Positions 47,141 to 60,218 of a DNA stretch of 64,000 nucleotides are shown in pieces (within the stretch, counting starts at the first letter, position 1; each line of letters begins with the position of its first letter). The notes beneath the pieces are model-generated. The model made no database searches, was not told the DNA's origin, and saw only the letters and a program-made list of their open reading frames with translations. Source of the stretch: Diadema setosum (taxonomy: Eukaryota > Echinodermata > Echinoidea > Diadematoida > Diadematidae). The DNA is taken from assembly GCA_033980235.1 (NCBI GenBank), contig CM067066.1:33953180-34017179 (forward strand), in the 5' to 3' direction. Position numbers and translations under genes: made by a program.

Positions 47141-50100
47141 ATCCTACAAAATGTATCCTATTCTATACCATGCATGACAAGGATAATATCTTATCACATA
47201 TCAAGCAGTTCTTGGTAATCAGTTCTGGGCAGCGAAAGTTCTCATGCCTTTTATGGGAGTCCTGATGTTCGAGACTTCAAGTACATAAACCTACACTGTG
47301 CGATAACAATGATATCATGTCATAAGGGTCAGCTTTATTTGATAGCATTATTCCCCTTAATTTCTTTTTCTTATTTTGCTGCGTGACAGCAATGCTTGAC
47401 GGCAAGACTTTCAGTAGTACTCCATAAGAAGAAGGTGTTAAAAGGGAAAGAAGGAGTGATATGAGCAGCTTGCTGGTATCCGACATGTAGTAGCACTTGT
47501 CCATTCCAATCCACAACCATACTCACCCAAGATGTAGCTATGGCAAAGGAGATAGTCAGGTTTGAATTGTTTTTTAGAGTTCCTATTGCAACCACTGATG
47601 GCTGAAACAGAACTCTATGCATTGCAAATATAAAGAGATTTATTTTATATATATGAAAGAGAGATGCATTTTATTATGAATCTATGGTGGTAGTGATATG
47701 CCTGTGCATGCTGTCTCGAATTTAGACACATTTCTCCTGAATGTGTCAGGAGAGCAGGAGTCCTAGATTTCCTCAAACACTGACTGAATTCAGTGCTTCT
47801 TGAATGTATTTTCTACTTTCCTCTGGTCTTCTTGGAAATATCCGGTGCATCGTTCATTATCTGTTGTGTGAGATAAAAAGATAATATCTATTGTGTAGAT
47901 ATACATGTACTGTAGAATATGTTTTTTACATATATATGACATGTTCCATTTATTCCAAGTACACAGAAAAGCAATAAAAATCTTATTGTATTTTTGCGTT
48001 TGCCATGAAATAACCCTAAATATAAGGGAGTACAAATGACAGGGTAATGAAGTCTACTGATGGCCACTACCTTCTTGAAACTACATGACTGTTTGATATT
48101 TCATCACTGAAGAACTCGGAGGTTACTGTGCACATTATTTGGAGGAAACAGTTTTGTATAGATAGATACCATCTGATTTTCACCATACTGTCTAGCCTTT
48201 TGCATGGGGGTTATCATGGAGGATGGAATCTGGATTTCCCTTCTTATTTCCCAACTGTCATAGTATGATCTTGACATGTAAAGTAAGCATAATTTTCCAT
48301 GTCGAGATTACATGCTGAATCTACAGTTTCAAAATTTGTTATTTGTAAAATCATATTCAAGTGCAGTAAAGTGGTATGGGGCATGTGATTGTAGTCCTTT
48401 CACCTAGTCTTAGTTTGTTTGATGTGTACCATTGTGAAATGTCTGTTTTGTACCATCGTGTAAATTCTGTCGAGAGAGAGAAAAAAAAAAGCCCTCAAAA
48501 ATAGCAAACAAACATAGAGTGGCCCTCCTTGTTCAGTTTGACTTGTAACTCAGAGAATATAGAAGTCCAAACAGACAATCAAAGGAGTTATGTTCAAGTT
48601 CAAGTTCAAGTTGATTTATTTCATTTCCAACAAACAAAATAATTGGAAGTACAATGAAACATTCGTATACACAGATGTCAGAAAAACAGTACCACAATGC
48701 GATGAACAGAAATAACACTGTAAAAAAGATGCATGTAAATTATCAACAGAGATACAAAAAAAAAAAAATAACTGTTATGTCACTGTGGTAAATGCATAAA
48801 CAATATTGCTGGAAATGGAGGGGACTGCTAAAAAGCAGAGCTTGTAGAATGCAGTCCCCTCATACAGAAAAAAACAAACAAAACATATAGTAGCAAAAAC
48901 AACAACAATTTCCCTAAGCGGTAGTAAAAGAAAAAGAAAAAAAAAAGTAATACACACATTTCATTTATCAGACATAGAAGGAGAAAGTTACAGAGTTCTA
49001 CAGTTTCACATGTTATCACTGAATAGTAACATTTGTTCCCGCCATGTGTGCTGGACTAGCAGATTGAAATGACACTGTCATCACCCCACAATGCTGCTGC
49101 TGCTTTGCACACAAAAATATCACTAAAATCCAACATTTTCCTCCTAAAAGCCACCATTGCATGCTGACGATGCTCCAATAATAATTGACATGAAAGAAAC
49201 AAGTTTCAAACTGGTTTCATCTTAAAATAAAAAGGAATTTAAACCTTTTTGTAAGGTGATGATGTCATAACCTCAAATTTGCATATGTGTGGTTGAGGTT
49301 GTCTGTGAAACATGTCAAACTTTGAATTCCATAACTTATTCTGTACCTAATAGCAAGGGAACTTATGCATTTCATTTTTTTTTTCTCTATCTTACTATTT
49401 ATATATACTTTATATAAATAGTAGTAAATTAATAATTAGTAAGTTAATATCATTTAGTAAGTAAATAAAATTAATAAATCGTAAGTAATTATCTTACTAT
49501 TTATGTATATTGAAAGTCAACTTGATCAAGGAGTGAATGTGCACTCTTCAGATCTATTCAGGGAAACATAGTGCTTCAGATTCTACCAGTACTCAAAAGC
49601 AAGGTGATGATATAAATTTTGTTGCATCCTGTCTGCCGTGAATGTCACCTCAAGGTGAAATATTTCTGTATGAAGCAGAATCCTGATTCCTTTGCTGGCA
49701 GAGAGCCAGGCACAGTACCAGCAGTTTTGGTGGCTGGATTTAGTGTATGAGTCTCGCTTACTTACTCATGCCAATGGATGTGCTGGCAGGATTGTGATGT
49801 CATAACCACGGCAATGTCAATTAAACCATGGCATGACCAGTGCATCTTACATCATCCCTTGTGCAACCTCTCTTTTGCTGTTTATTGTATGCAAGGTGTT
49901 GTCAAAATATGTTTGATTTTTGACTGTGATATATGAGATAAGCTGGAAATACTTTTAGCAGAGCTTCTCTTCTTTGATAATAGATATATCATGAAATTGA
50001 CCTGTTTCCTCATACATTAGAGCATCCATATTAACACACTCATTCCTGCGCGGCAGCAATTTATTAAACACAAACACAGCTTTAGTGTGTTATATATGAT

Positions 50101-52660
50101 TCGTTATAAACATATTTATCACTAGTATTCAACATTATTTGATGAATAGCTCTGAATGTACATTATGTCTACCTTGCAAAAATACAAATAAGTCTTTTTG
50201 ATAGCCTGATTAAAAAAAAAAAACCAACAACAATCAACATGGTTAAATAATATTTCACACATATTCAAAAAGGTGGCATCAATCATATCTTGGATTTTTC
50301 TGCGAGGACATGCATGGATGTGACCCAGATATTCAGGATCTCCAGTGTGCTGATTAATGCCCTTTTTTCATATTGACAGTAGGCTTCCCTCCAGCAATTA
50401 CACTCTACGGTCTAAAATGTATGCATGCTTGTGATGGTACTTCTTGGTCATGTTTAAAAGGTAAAAGAGGAATTGAAAATGTGTATTATCTGTACAAAGA
50501 CTGCTCTGAAATATGTGTTTGATATGTGACAAGTATATATACTGTAAAAATGAAATGCTGTAAACTGGAGGATTGTTAGTTTTTTGTCGACCTACAGCTG
50601 TACAGCAACAAATAGTGATTGTCTCATTCCTTTACAAGTGAAAAAAAAGAGAAAAAAAGGGAAAAAAGAGGAGGCACATGATATTATACACAGCTTCTTC
50701 ACCACTATCCACAGAAGTGTTTAAGTGACAAGACTAGTGTGATGTAAGACATGCTATTTACTATGTTCTATAATTTCAAGATCATTGATGCAAATTAAAA
50801 GATGCGCAAGTCTACTGCTGGGTGTAACGGTAACACTTGTCCAGAGGCAGTATTGACTTAGTCAGCAAATTCTTAATTAAACAGATCACCTTGTGTGATA
50901 AGCCAGCTGGAGAATATTAGATCGTTACTAGATAATGTGTAGGCTTATCTAAGATGGCCTGATTTTGTAACTAGGTCATAGCACTATTTGCGACTTTTAT
51001 AACAGCACTGAACCAAGTGTGGTGCACATCTCATAAGCATGCATGGCATGATGAAGATTACACATACGGGATAACATGTTTCATTATCATACTAGAATAT
51101 AAATGCACAAGCCCAAGCTGGAATTATGTTTTCTAAATCGTGTTGACACCATCACTGTTTAGCTGTGGGCCATATGTCAGAATGGTAACCGACAACGCTG
51201 AAACTTGAATGAAATTATTTCCAAGTGTGATCAGATTTCTCCCCTCAAGCACTGTTGCAGCAGTAGTTTAAATTGAATGTGGATTTTTTTTAATCATATT
51301 TTAAAATTCCTATGGAAATTGATAGTATATCATCATTGTCAAAGTGCCTTATGTTGTAAAAGTCAGATGTAGACAAGAGAATGTGCACAAGATGTCTGCA
51401 ATGAACTGTGTTTCAGATGTGGAATGGTTTTGGTTATCACCAGAAAGAGGTTTTTAGTGTACACGTGCAGTGTACATACCAGGGTACTAAGGCTCCACTG
51501 TTCCAAAGTTCTAATTCACCATCATTTATCAAGATTGTAACAAGTAATCATGTGATATGGTTGACATTGTTGGGCTGAAGGGGGAGGGTTGTGAAACTGT
51601 GCCTCAAGGTAAAAAAAAAAATGGCAAAAGAAAATTACCTATGCATTTTTATAGTGCACTGTCTGTCCATTTACCACTGATTGAAGATATAGGCTTATAG
51701 AGTAGTTTTCTACCTTTTTTTTTTTGGCAGAAGATGCAGCACAAATCTGTGTACATAATTATGAACTGCTTCTTTTGAAGCAAAATGACTTATGAATTGA
51801 ATTTGAATGGATGTAGAATTTGTTGATCACTGGAAGAGGTCATTTTCATGTCCTTCTTTAACAATAAGAATCTGGTTTTAATGTGAGGGTGTCTCTGTTT
51901 GTTTGTTTGTTTTTTAATAGATGAGTGAATCCCAATCAAAGATTTGACTTATCATATAACCACCCATGAGCTATCCAGAAAAGTTTTGTGCATGAAATAT
52001 CATGAAACCTTGATATATCTTGTCTCATGGTTCTCGGAAGTAATATACTGTATTTGATGTAAATGCTGTGTAAGAAATCTAGGTTAGGGTTACTAGAATT
52101 GACTTTGCACTGTAAATACAGTTTTTTTGTTTTGTTTTTTGTTTTCCAAGAAAAAAACAAATTCATTTAGAAAACAGAAAGTTGTATAAGCACAAACGTG
52201 TTAATGATACTGGCCCCATTTCATGGAGGAACTTGCAATCTGTGCCAAGTTGCAAAAGAAAAAAAAAAAGTAGTACTTTATAGCAACAATGCACACATCT
52301 GATTGGTTTGTGCCTGGCTGTTGCTGTTGTATTTGCAATGTTTATAACATACTCTTGTTGAAAGTTGCATCATGAATGTTGGGCCATTTCAGGTGCAGGA
52401 ATTTGATTTGGGAGAGTAGAGGAATCCCTCAAAATAACTATTACTGAGGAGGAGAAAATTGTCACATGTATTGTGGGACATGAATCTAGTAAAAGTAATA
52501 GCACACAAAGTTTTAATGTGGACAATTTACCTTTTACCATAGTATGTGCTGCACAAGCCAGAAATAGCTATGGCAGCAGTGAGCTGTTTTATATGCTGAC
52601 TCAATTGTCACGACTGTTGGTGAAATTCATCTTACCAAGCCCAGTGCAAAAAATTAATCG
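47141..52660. other. Intergenic, largely unique AT-rich DNA
   Basis: No recognisable exon. Small features only: a triple TTCAAG tract at 48593-48612 before TTGATTTATTT (resembles a retroelement 3' tail), and ATCTTACTATTTAT directly repeated at 49389 and 49491 around AT-rich DNA. Confidence 0.45.
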
Positions 52661-53026
52661 AATCGCACAAAAATTCCACTTTTACAGTACTTACCTGACA
52701 CAGTTATTTCAAATGATTTTGAGTGTGCTTGTTTTGAATTGTACCATTAAATATGTGTATATTTGTTAAAAACAACTCAATCATAATGAATTTAGCTTTG
52801 GCATGTTTATTTTGGTTCGTGATATATATATTTATGGAGTATTAGTCCCATGAAAGCAGTGACATACATGTATATTTGGATAATGTGACTATGTTACTCA
52901 ATCACTCATGCACTCAGAGTTTGCTGTGATGGTAGTAGCACTCCTGCCAACCTTTATATGGTGTATGGTAAATTGTAGATCACAAGTCTGTATAATTATT
53001 ATGATGGTGATGTAAATGCCAATGAT

Positions 53027-53191
53027 CAGTGGCGGATCCAGAGGGGGGCGCACCGTGCGCATGTCCCCTCTTTATATTTGTTAAAACAAAAGAAATAAAA
53101 AGAAAAAATGGGGGGGGGGGGGGTTGCATGCGCCCCCTTTTAAATTTTGTAAAGGCACCTCCCTTTTATAGAATTCCTGGATCCGCCCCTG
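53027..53191. mobile_element. 165 bp hAT-type MITE
   Basis: Ends CAGTGGCGGATCCAG and CTGGATCCGCCCCTG are inverted; AATGAT flanks both sides (53021-53026 and 53192-53197). The inside has the GGGGGGCGCA and TGCGCCCCC blocks typical of this widespread CAGTGGCGGATCCAG-type element. Confidence 0.82.
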
Positions 53192-53578
53192 AATGATGAT
53201 TCCATGCCATCAAGTGAAAACTCTATCTGCCTTGGGAGGCATGCACTTCAAACAGACAAATAAAATTGTGACTAAATGAATTGGTCGACTCCAGTTTTTC
53301 AACTTATTTGTGTGTTACATAATATGTGTGTAGGAGTTTGCATGATGTTGTTTGTTGTAATGAATGAAACAATAAGGGATTGAAATTGTAATTACTGCAT
53401 CAAAACTACATGTATGTGTTTTTATGTTCATAATTTGATAGACACATAGGGAACATATAAACTTATATATATATATATATAAATATAATAATAATATATA
53501 TAAGATTGACACCCATTGTGTAGGCTCTGGAACTAGATCATCTTGAAATACAACAACCTTTCGTTTCAATGAATATTT

Positions 53579-54391
53579 GTCCCCGCCGAACGAGTTCGAG
53601 CAGGGGACTATGAAACGGGCTCCGTACGTGTGTGTGTCCGTCCGTGTGTCCGTCCGTCCGTCCGTCCGTCCGTGTGTCCGTCCGTGTGTGATCAAAATCT
53701 TCAGTTTGCTACTTCTCTGTCATTTATGAGCCAATTTTGATTCTGTTTGCTTTATATGATAGCACTACATGGGAGCTTTGAAACTTCTACACAGAATTTC
53801 AGTCATGACCTTTGACCTTGACCTTTGACCTATATTGTACATTTTGCTACAAAATGCTACTCCTTCGCCATTTCTAACCCGATTTCGATTCCGTTTGCTT
53901 TATATGATGGCACTAGGTTAGGGCTTCAAAACTTCTACACAGAATTTTGACCTTTGACTTCTTTGACCTTTGACCTTGATTTTTGACCTGTATTGTACAT
54001 TTTGCTACAAAATGCTACTCCTTCGCCATTTCTAACCCGATTTCGATTCCGTTTGCTTTATGTGATGGCACTAGGTGAGGGCTTCAAAACTTCTACACAG
54101 AATTTTGACCTTTGACTTCTTTGACCTTTGACCTTGATTTTTTGACCTATATTGTACATTTTGCTACAAAATGCTACTCCTTTGCCATTTCTAACCCGAT
54201 TTTGACTCCGTTTGCTTTTTGTGACAATGGCACTAGGTGAGGGCTTCAAAACTTCTACACAGAATTTTGACCTTTGACTTCTTTGACCTTTGACCTTGAT
54301 TTTTTACCAATATTGTACATTTTGCTACTAACTGCTACATCCGGCGGGGACATATTTTACGCACCGCGTAATTTCTACTTTTCCTTGTTTC
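53579..54391 (-). repeat. AGGTCA-rich tandem-unit element (copy 2, inverted)
   Basis: Reverse complement of 14739-15530: begins GTCCCCGCCGAACGAGTTCG, has a CCGT tetranucleotide run at about 53637-53690, then about four ~157 bp units with TTTGACCTTTGACCTTG, and ends CCGGCGGGGAC then TACTTTTCCTTGT. Confidence 0.82.
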
Positions 54392-55513
54392 TTTTTCTTT
54401 ATCAATGAAACAAAGTGAACAAAGCAATTTTATATACTGGTACAAAATTTTCAGTCATTTCATAGTTATTATACTCTGGATTATTTCACAAACAGGAAAC
54501 AAAGTATGTAATCTTTTGTTAGCATTATCACGAACCAGATACCTCATTATTATTGTTATTTTTTTTATTACATGTACTAGTATGAGTTTTGAAACTTTTT
54601 TGTTTTAAAGAACATTTTATTCTTCATCAATAGGAGACACATTATACAAACAAATTTATACGAAACTCTTTCCGTCAATTTCATAATAATTTTCATCAAT
54701 GGAAACAAAATTCATACCGATTTGATACATTTTGATACTCTCCGATACATTTTTTTACAATCCATACACACCTCTTTTCATTTTTTTTTTTTTACTATTT
54801 TTACACTGCTAACCCTTCATTCTCTTTTTAATTTTATTCCTTCACTACATTACGAATTTTATTATCTAAATCGCAAACCCAAAAATATTTTCTTTTCAAC
54901 ATTCATTCAAACCAACTTGAAGTATCAATATCCATTGATTGAAGTTTATTGTTGAAAAAAGAACAAAAAAACAAAAAACAAACGGTGGAATACGAGTAAT
55001 CGATAGGCTACAGCTGTCAAACTTATCTAAATCGATTGTGCACTTTGGACATGGAGTGTTTACCCTGACCGAACTGCATTTTCAAGTTGGATTTGTGCTG
55101 TTTTGAGCTGTCAGATAAACATAAAATAGCTGCATGAACTTACCATGAAGTGACGTTGGAATTTTGTGAGGAAATATCGTAGGTATGCATCTTTACATGC
55201 TTAAATTACTCGCATTTGTTGATGTTGGTTGTGGCTGCGAATCTCCAGAGATGGTCCCACACGTGCAAAATAATGTTTGTATAATAGCTTGCCATAATTC
55301 AGAGTAGGACGCGTCTTTGCCGTGGGATCCTGGGAGTAACGTTTAGGTTCTAACCGAACCCTAGCCTGGGGGCTGTAGACTTACTGTTCGCCGGTGCGGT
55401 GCGGTTAGATAGGTTTTAAACTCAAGACTCAAGAGATTGCGAACTCGAGTAGGATCTAGGCCTACTTTCTAGGTTGATATTTAGTTCTAAGGCTAAGCTA
55501 GGTAAGTTTATCT

Positions 55514-58500
55514 GGGTCAATCCACGTCAAATCAACCAATGGTGTTAACCCGACCCCCTTCAATTTTCTTTAAACTCGCACCAAATGTGCCCCCAAGTGT
55601 CTGACGGAAGATTCTGAAATTGTTTGCCCCAAGGTCAAACGGTTGCTAAGATACGGCCTCCCTTAGCAACCAATGCGTGGCCGAACAATCGTGTTTAAAT
55701 AAAATTTGCTATTTTTGATTGACTGCTGCAGCCAAGTTAGATGAGATACATTGCTCAAATTCTGTAAATTGGAAGAACTTTATGATCCTAACATGCTCAA
55801 TATAATATGGCACGGATCTGACAAACCGTTTATGCGCAAGAGGTCACCGAAAATGGTAATAAGCGTCAGAGTTAATGTTTTGGGGTGCATGTCTGAAAGC
55901 TGATAACTTCAAAATTAGATTAGCTTAGAACCCAATATTATGCGTATTTAGAGACTCTTACTTGCTCTACACATCTACCGAAAATCAGCCAAAATGTACG
56001 CTTCGTTTTCTTGTAGGGCGCCCTCAAAGTTGGCTTTTTTCAAAAAGTTGCCAAGTTCAAGGTCACAAATCACCACTCGTCCCATCGAGGAGCAGCACCA
56101 ATTTTTGTTTATTGATAGACATTTACCTATATTTTCATGGGTTACCAAAAAACTTTTGTAACCGGAATGTTTAATAGCTCTTTTATGCATTCGAAAATGG
56201 TCGTAAACACCTAAAAATCAATGTAAATTGACACTTAGGGTTTTCAGCACATTTCAAATTGTGATAAATCAGAGATGAAGTGCCAAAACATAATGGTATC
56301 TTCTGTGATGATAGTCTGTAATTAGTACCAAAAGGATATACATCATAAATCGTTTTGTCTTATTGGCAATGACCTTGAAAATGCAGGTGAAAACTACAAA
56401 AAACAGTAAATTGGTCAATTTTTCGTAACCATAATGGTGTCAAACTGCATTTACATCAATTTTTAGTTGTGTGCCATTTCAGTACTCATGGTGACTTTCA
56501 GCTGAAAACTGCTAATCATGTTCCATTTCTATTCTATTTTAAGCTACAAACAATATTTCAAGTCATCTCTAGATTTTTTGACCTTGACATTGTTCTGAAC
56601 ACAGCTGTAAATCCCTTAACATTAGCATATTCCCAACACACAAGAATTACACCATTTCAAACTTGATTTTCTCTCAGACAGAAAGCCTGATCATGTTTGT
56701 ATTTACAGTACTGGTAGTCTGTAATGAGTATTTAGAGGATCTGGTATTAAATGATTTGTCTAACATGACAATGACCTTGAAGATACAGCAGAAAATCATA
56801 AAAATCAATAAGCGTTCAAATTTCCAATACACACTTTAATTATAGGGTGTTTACAGCGACTTTGAATTGTGTGTAATTTTTATAATAATGATGAGTTATA
56901 GCTGATATTAGCAAATTATTTTCCCTTTTGTTCTGTTTTGAGCTGAAAATAATATTACAAGTATTATACATATCATTTGACCTTGACATTCTATTCTAAA
57001 AATGGCCATAATGCCTTAAAATGAGCATATTCACCATTGATCATTACAGCACATTTCAAAATTGATTTTCTCACAGACAAAATGCATAATCATGTTGATA
57101 TTTGCTGTATTGGTAGTCTGTAATGGGTACTTGGAGGATCTATGATGCTCAATACTGACACTTACAGTTAGTGTCCAATTTATCCAGGTTGTAGGCCTAT
57201 AGATAATGGATGCACATTATTATCACCATTAACCTTTTGCCATAACCTACAATGGTCAAAAGAACAAATTTCAAGACTACTTCCATCCTTATAATGTCAT
57301 TGACTTAGAATTTCTGGTTCTGAATTTCACATACTAAGCATTCTGTGTGTGAGAAAATCAATGTTGAAATAAAAAGTATGTTGTAAAGCCCATTGTATGT
57401 TGTGAATATGCTCATTTTGAGGCATTTGCAGCTATTTTTAGAATGTCTTTTTAGAATAATGTCAAGGTCATATGACTTTTGATATTATTTGCAGCTCAAA
57501 ACAGAACAAAAGGGAAAATAATTTGCAATTATCAGCTGTAACTCATCATTAATATAAAATTTATACACAATTCAAAGTCGCGGTAAACACCCTATAATTA
57601 AAGTGTGTATTGGAAATTTGAACGCTTATTGATTTTTATGATTTTCTGCTGTATTTTCAAGGTCATTGTCATGTTAGACAAATCATTCAATACCAGATCC
57701 TCTAAATACTCATTACAGACTACCAGTACTGCAAATATAAATATGATCAGGCGTTCTGTCTGAGAGAAAATCAAGTTTGAAATGGTGTAAATCTTGTGTG
57801 TTGGGAATGTGCTACTGTTAAGGGATTTACACCTGTGTTCAGAACAATGTCAAGGTCAAAAAATCTAGAGATGACTTGAAATAATTTTCGTAGCTTAAAA
57901 TAGAATAGAAATGGAACATGATTAGCAGTTTTCAGCTTAAAGTCACCATGAGTACTGAAATGGCACACAACTAAAAATTGATGTAAATGCAGTTTGACAC
58001 CATTACGGTTACGGAAAATTGACCAATTTACTGTTTTTTGTAGTTTTCACCTGCATTTTCAAGGTCATTGCCAATAAGACGAAATGATTTATGATGTATA
58101 TTCTTTTGGTACTAATTACAGACTATCATCACAGAAGATACCATTATGTTTTGGCACTTCATCTCTGATTTATCACAATTTGAAATGTGCTGAAATCCCT
58201 ACATGTCAATTTACATTGATTTTTAGGTGTTTACGACCATTTTCGTATGCATAAAAAAGCTATTAAACATTCCGGTTACAAAAGTTTTTTGGTAACCCAC
58301 GAAAATATAGGTAAATGTCTGTCAATAAACAAAAATTGGTGCTGCTCCTCGATGGGACGAGTGGTGATTTGTGACCTTGAACTTGGCAACTTTTTGAAAA
58401 AAGCCAACTTTGAGGGCGCCCTACAAGAAAACGAAGCGTACATTTTGGCCGATTTTCGGTAGATGTGTAGAGCAAGTAAGAGTCCCTAAATACGCATAAT

Positions 58501-58932
58501 ATTGGGTTCTAAGCTAATCTAATTTTGAAGTTATCAGCTTTCAAACATGCACCCCAAAACATTAACTCTGACGCTTATTACCATTTTCGGTGACCTCTTG
58601 CGCAATAACGGATTGTCAGATCCGCGCCATATTATATTGTGCATGTTAGGATCATAAAGTTCTTCCAATTTACAGAAAATGAGCAATGTATCTCATCTAA
58701 CTTGGCTGCAGCAGTCAATCAAAAATAGCAAATTTTATTTAAACACGATTGTTCGGCTACGCATTGGTTGCTAAGGGAGGCCGTATCTTAGCAACCGTTT
58801 GACCTTGGGGCAAAATATTTCAGAATCTTCCGTCAGACACTTGGGGGCACATTTGGTGCAAGTTTAAAGAAAATTGAAGGGGGTCGGGTTACAAATTGTC
58901 TGAAAATTGGTTGATTTGACGTGGATTGACCC
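55514..58932. mobile_element. 3.4 kb foldback element with ~1.6 kb inverted arms
   Basis: Ends GGGTCAATCCACGTCAAATC and GATTTGACGTGGATTGACCC are perfect inverted repeats; ATCT flanks both sides (55510-55513 and 58933-58936). The left arm (55514 to about 57100) and right arm (about 57335 to 58932) match almost throughout, around a spacer of about 235 bp. Within each arm a diverged module of about 400 bp repeats (TAGTCTGTAAT at 56312, 56715 and 57114). Mirror open frames of 71 codons (56190-55975 minus, 58247-58462 plus) have no recognised homologue. No transposase is present, so it moves by borrowed enzyme or is inert. Confidence 0.9.
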
Positions 58933-59127
58933 ATCTAGTAAATTACTAAAGTAGAGTTCTACTCTAGCCACGCAGCAGCGCAGCAGACATGAGACTCCAG
59001 TAGAATCCTGTCTTATTTATAGTCCAAGTGTAAGTTTAAATGAAATCAAATTTAAGCATGTCTTACTTAAGAACTCTGTACGTAAAACTTGCTTATGGAG
59101 CAGTCTATGTCCTGAGACTGAGTAAAT

Positions 59128-59430
59128 CAGAGACTCCAACTCTCCCGTTTTCGACGGGAGATCTCCCGCCGAAAACCCATTTTTGCAAAATTTCCCGTTC
59201 TCCCGTTTGAGATTTAATTTCTCCCGCCCTGGCTCTTTGTCTCCCGTTGGAAGGGATTTCTTACTTATTTCTATCGTATGTTGAAAAAATAAGCCTTAGA
59301 TAGCACAAGAGAGCATCTAGAACCCTAGGAACTTCGCGCTTCGCACACATCAAGTTGGAGTCTCCCGTTTGCTAGGGGTTTCAGGCGGGAGAATCTCCAG
59401 ATCAGAAGGTGCTTTGGGTTGGAGTCTCTG
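59128..59430. mobile_element. CAGAGACTCC-ended element, copy B (uninterrupted)
   Basis: 303 bp, same inverted ends as copy A, flanked by GTAAAT on both sides (59122-59127 and 59431-59436). It is in the opposite orientation to copy A and retains the unoccupied target GATCAGAAG at 59400-59408. Repeats the word CTCCCG several times; no ORF. Confidence 0.88.
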
Positions 59431-59482
59431 GTAAATTACCCTTGTAGTACGTAGGGTTGTCATCGTCGGCCTTAAACAAATG

Positions 59483-60218
59483 TTAAAGATAATATAAAGT
59501 TTTGGTATTACCTCAAAAGTTTCCCTAAATTTCCTTGTCTTAGTTTACAAGTGTTTCAGGTTAAAGTACCTTTCATATAACTAACACTGTGAGACTTACT
59601 CGCCCCAAAGTGCTCTCATGTCTTAGTACTCATGCAATAATTTTTTACGTACCAGAGCCGCCGCCGTACGGCGGCGAGGTAGCACACGTATTGTACGAAA
59701 CCATTATTGCATGATAACTGCACTGAATTGACGGCCAGCGCATGCGCACACAAACATCTTATCCTTTCGTGGCTTTGAAATTTGTTCGCATGTGATGTGT
59801 GCGTATGCGCAGGCCGTAGTAATCAGTGTATGTAGCTCTCCCAAGGTCCTCTCGACAGAGTCATATTCAGTCATCAATTCGAACAGAAGGGACTATTGGC
59901 AGAACCAAATGTTGCCCAAAGCCTGTTTTCAAGACTTCAACTTAATTGGTAAGTCTTCAAATTGAAGAATTTTTTGGATTTTAAGTTGATATTTACCCGC
60001 GATACTAAATCTGTCATGATCCTGAATGCTACAATGCGAAGCCCCATTACGCTATGCGTATGGGGCTGCTGGTCGCAGTTAATTACATGATTACTAAGAA
60101 ATGAGAGCACTTTGGGGCGAGTAAGTCTCACAGTGTTAGTTATTTGAAAGGTACTTTAACCTGAAACATGGAAATTCAGGGAAACTTTTGAGATACCAAA
60201 ACTTTTTATTATCTTTAA
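59483..60218. mobile_element. 736 bp TTAA-flanked element with ~150 bp inverted arms
   Basis: TTAAAGATAAT and ATTATCTTTAA form the ends; arms 59483-59633 and about 60082-60218 align throughout (for example CTCGCCCCAAAGTGCTCTCA against its inverse), apart from an extra 15-17 bases in the left arm. The middle is CpG-rich and contains an 18 bp palindrome at about 59659-59676. TTAA ends suggest Kolobok or piggyBac type. Confidence 0.8.

Noticed and set aside
55975..58462. Mirror 71-codon frames as a real protein gene
   Set aside because: They lie in the two arms of the foldback element, match only because the arms are copies, and resemble no known protein.
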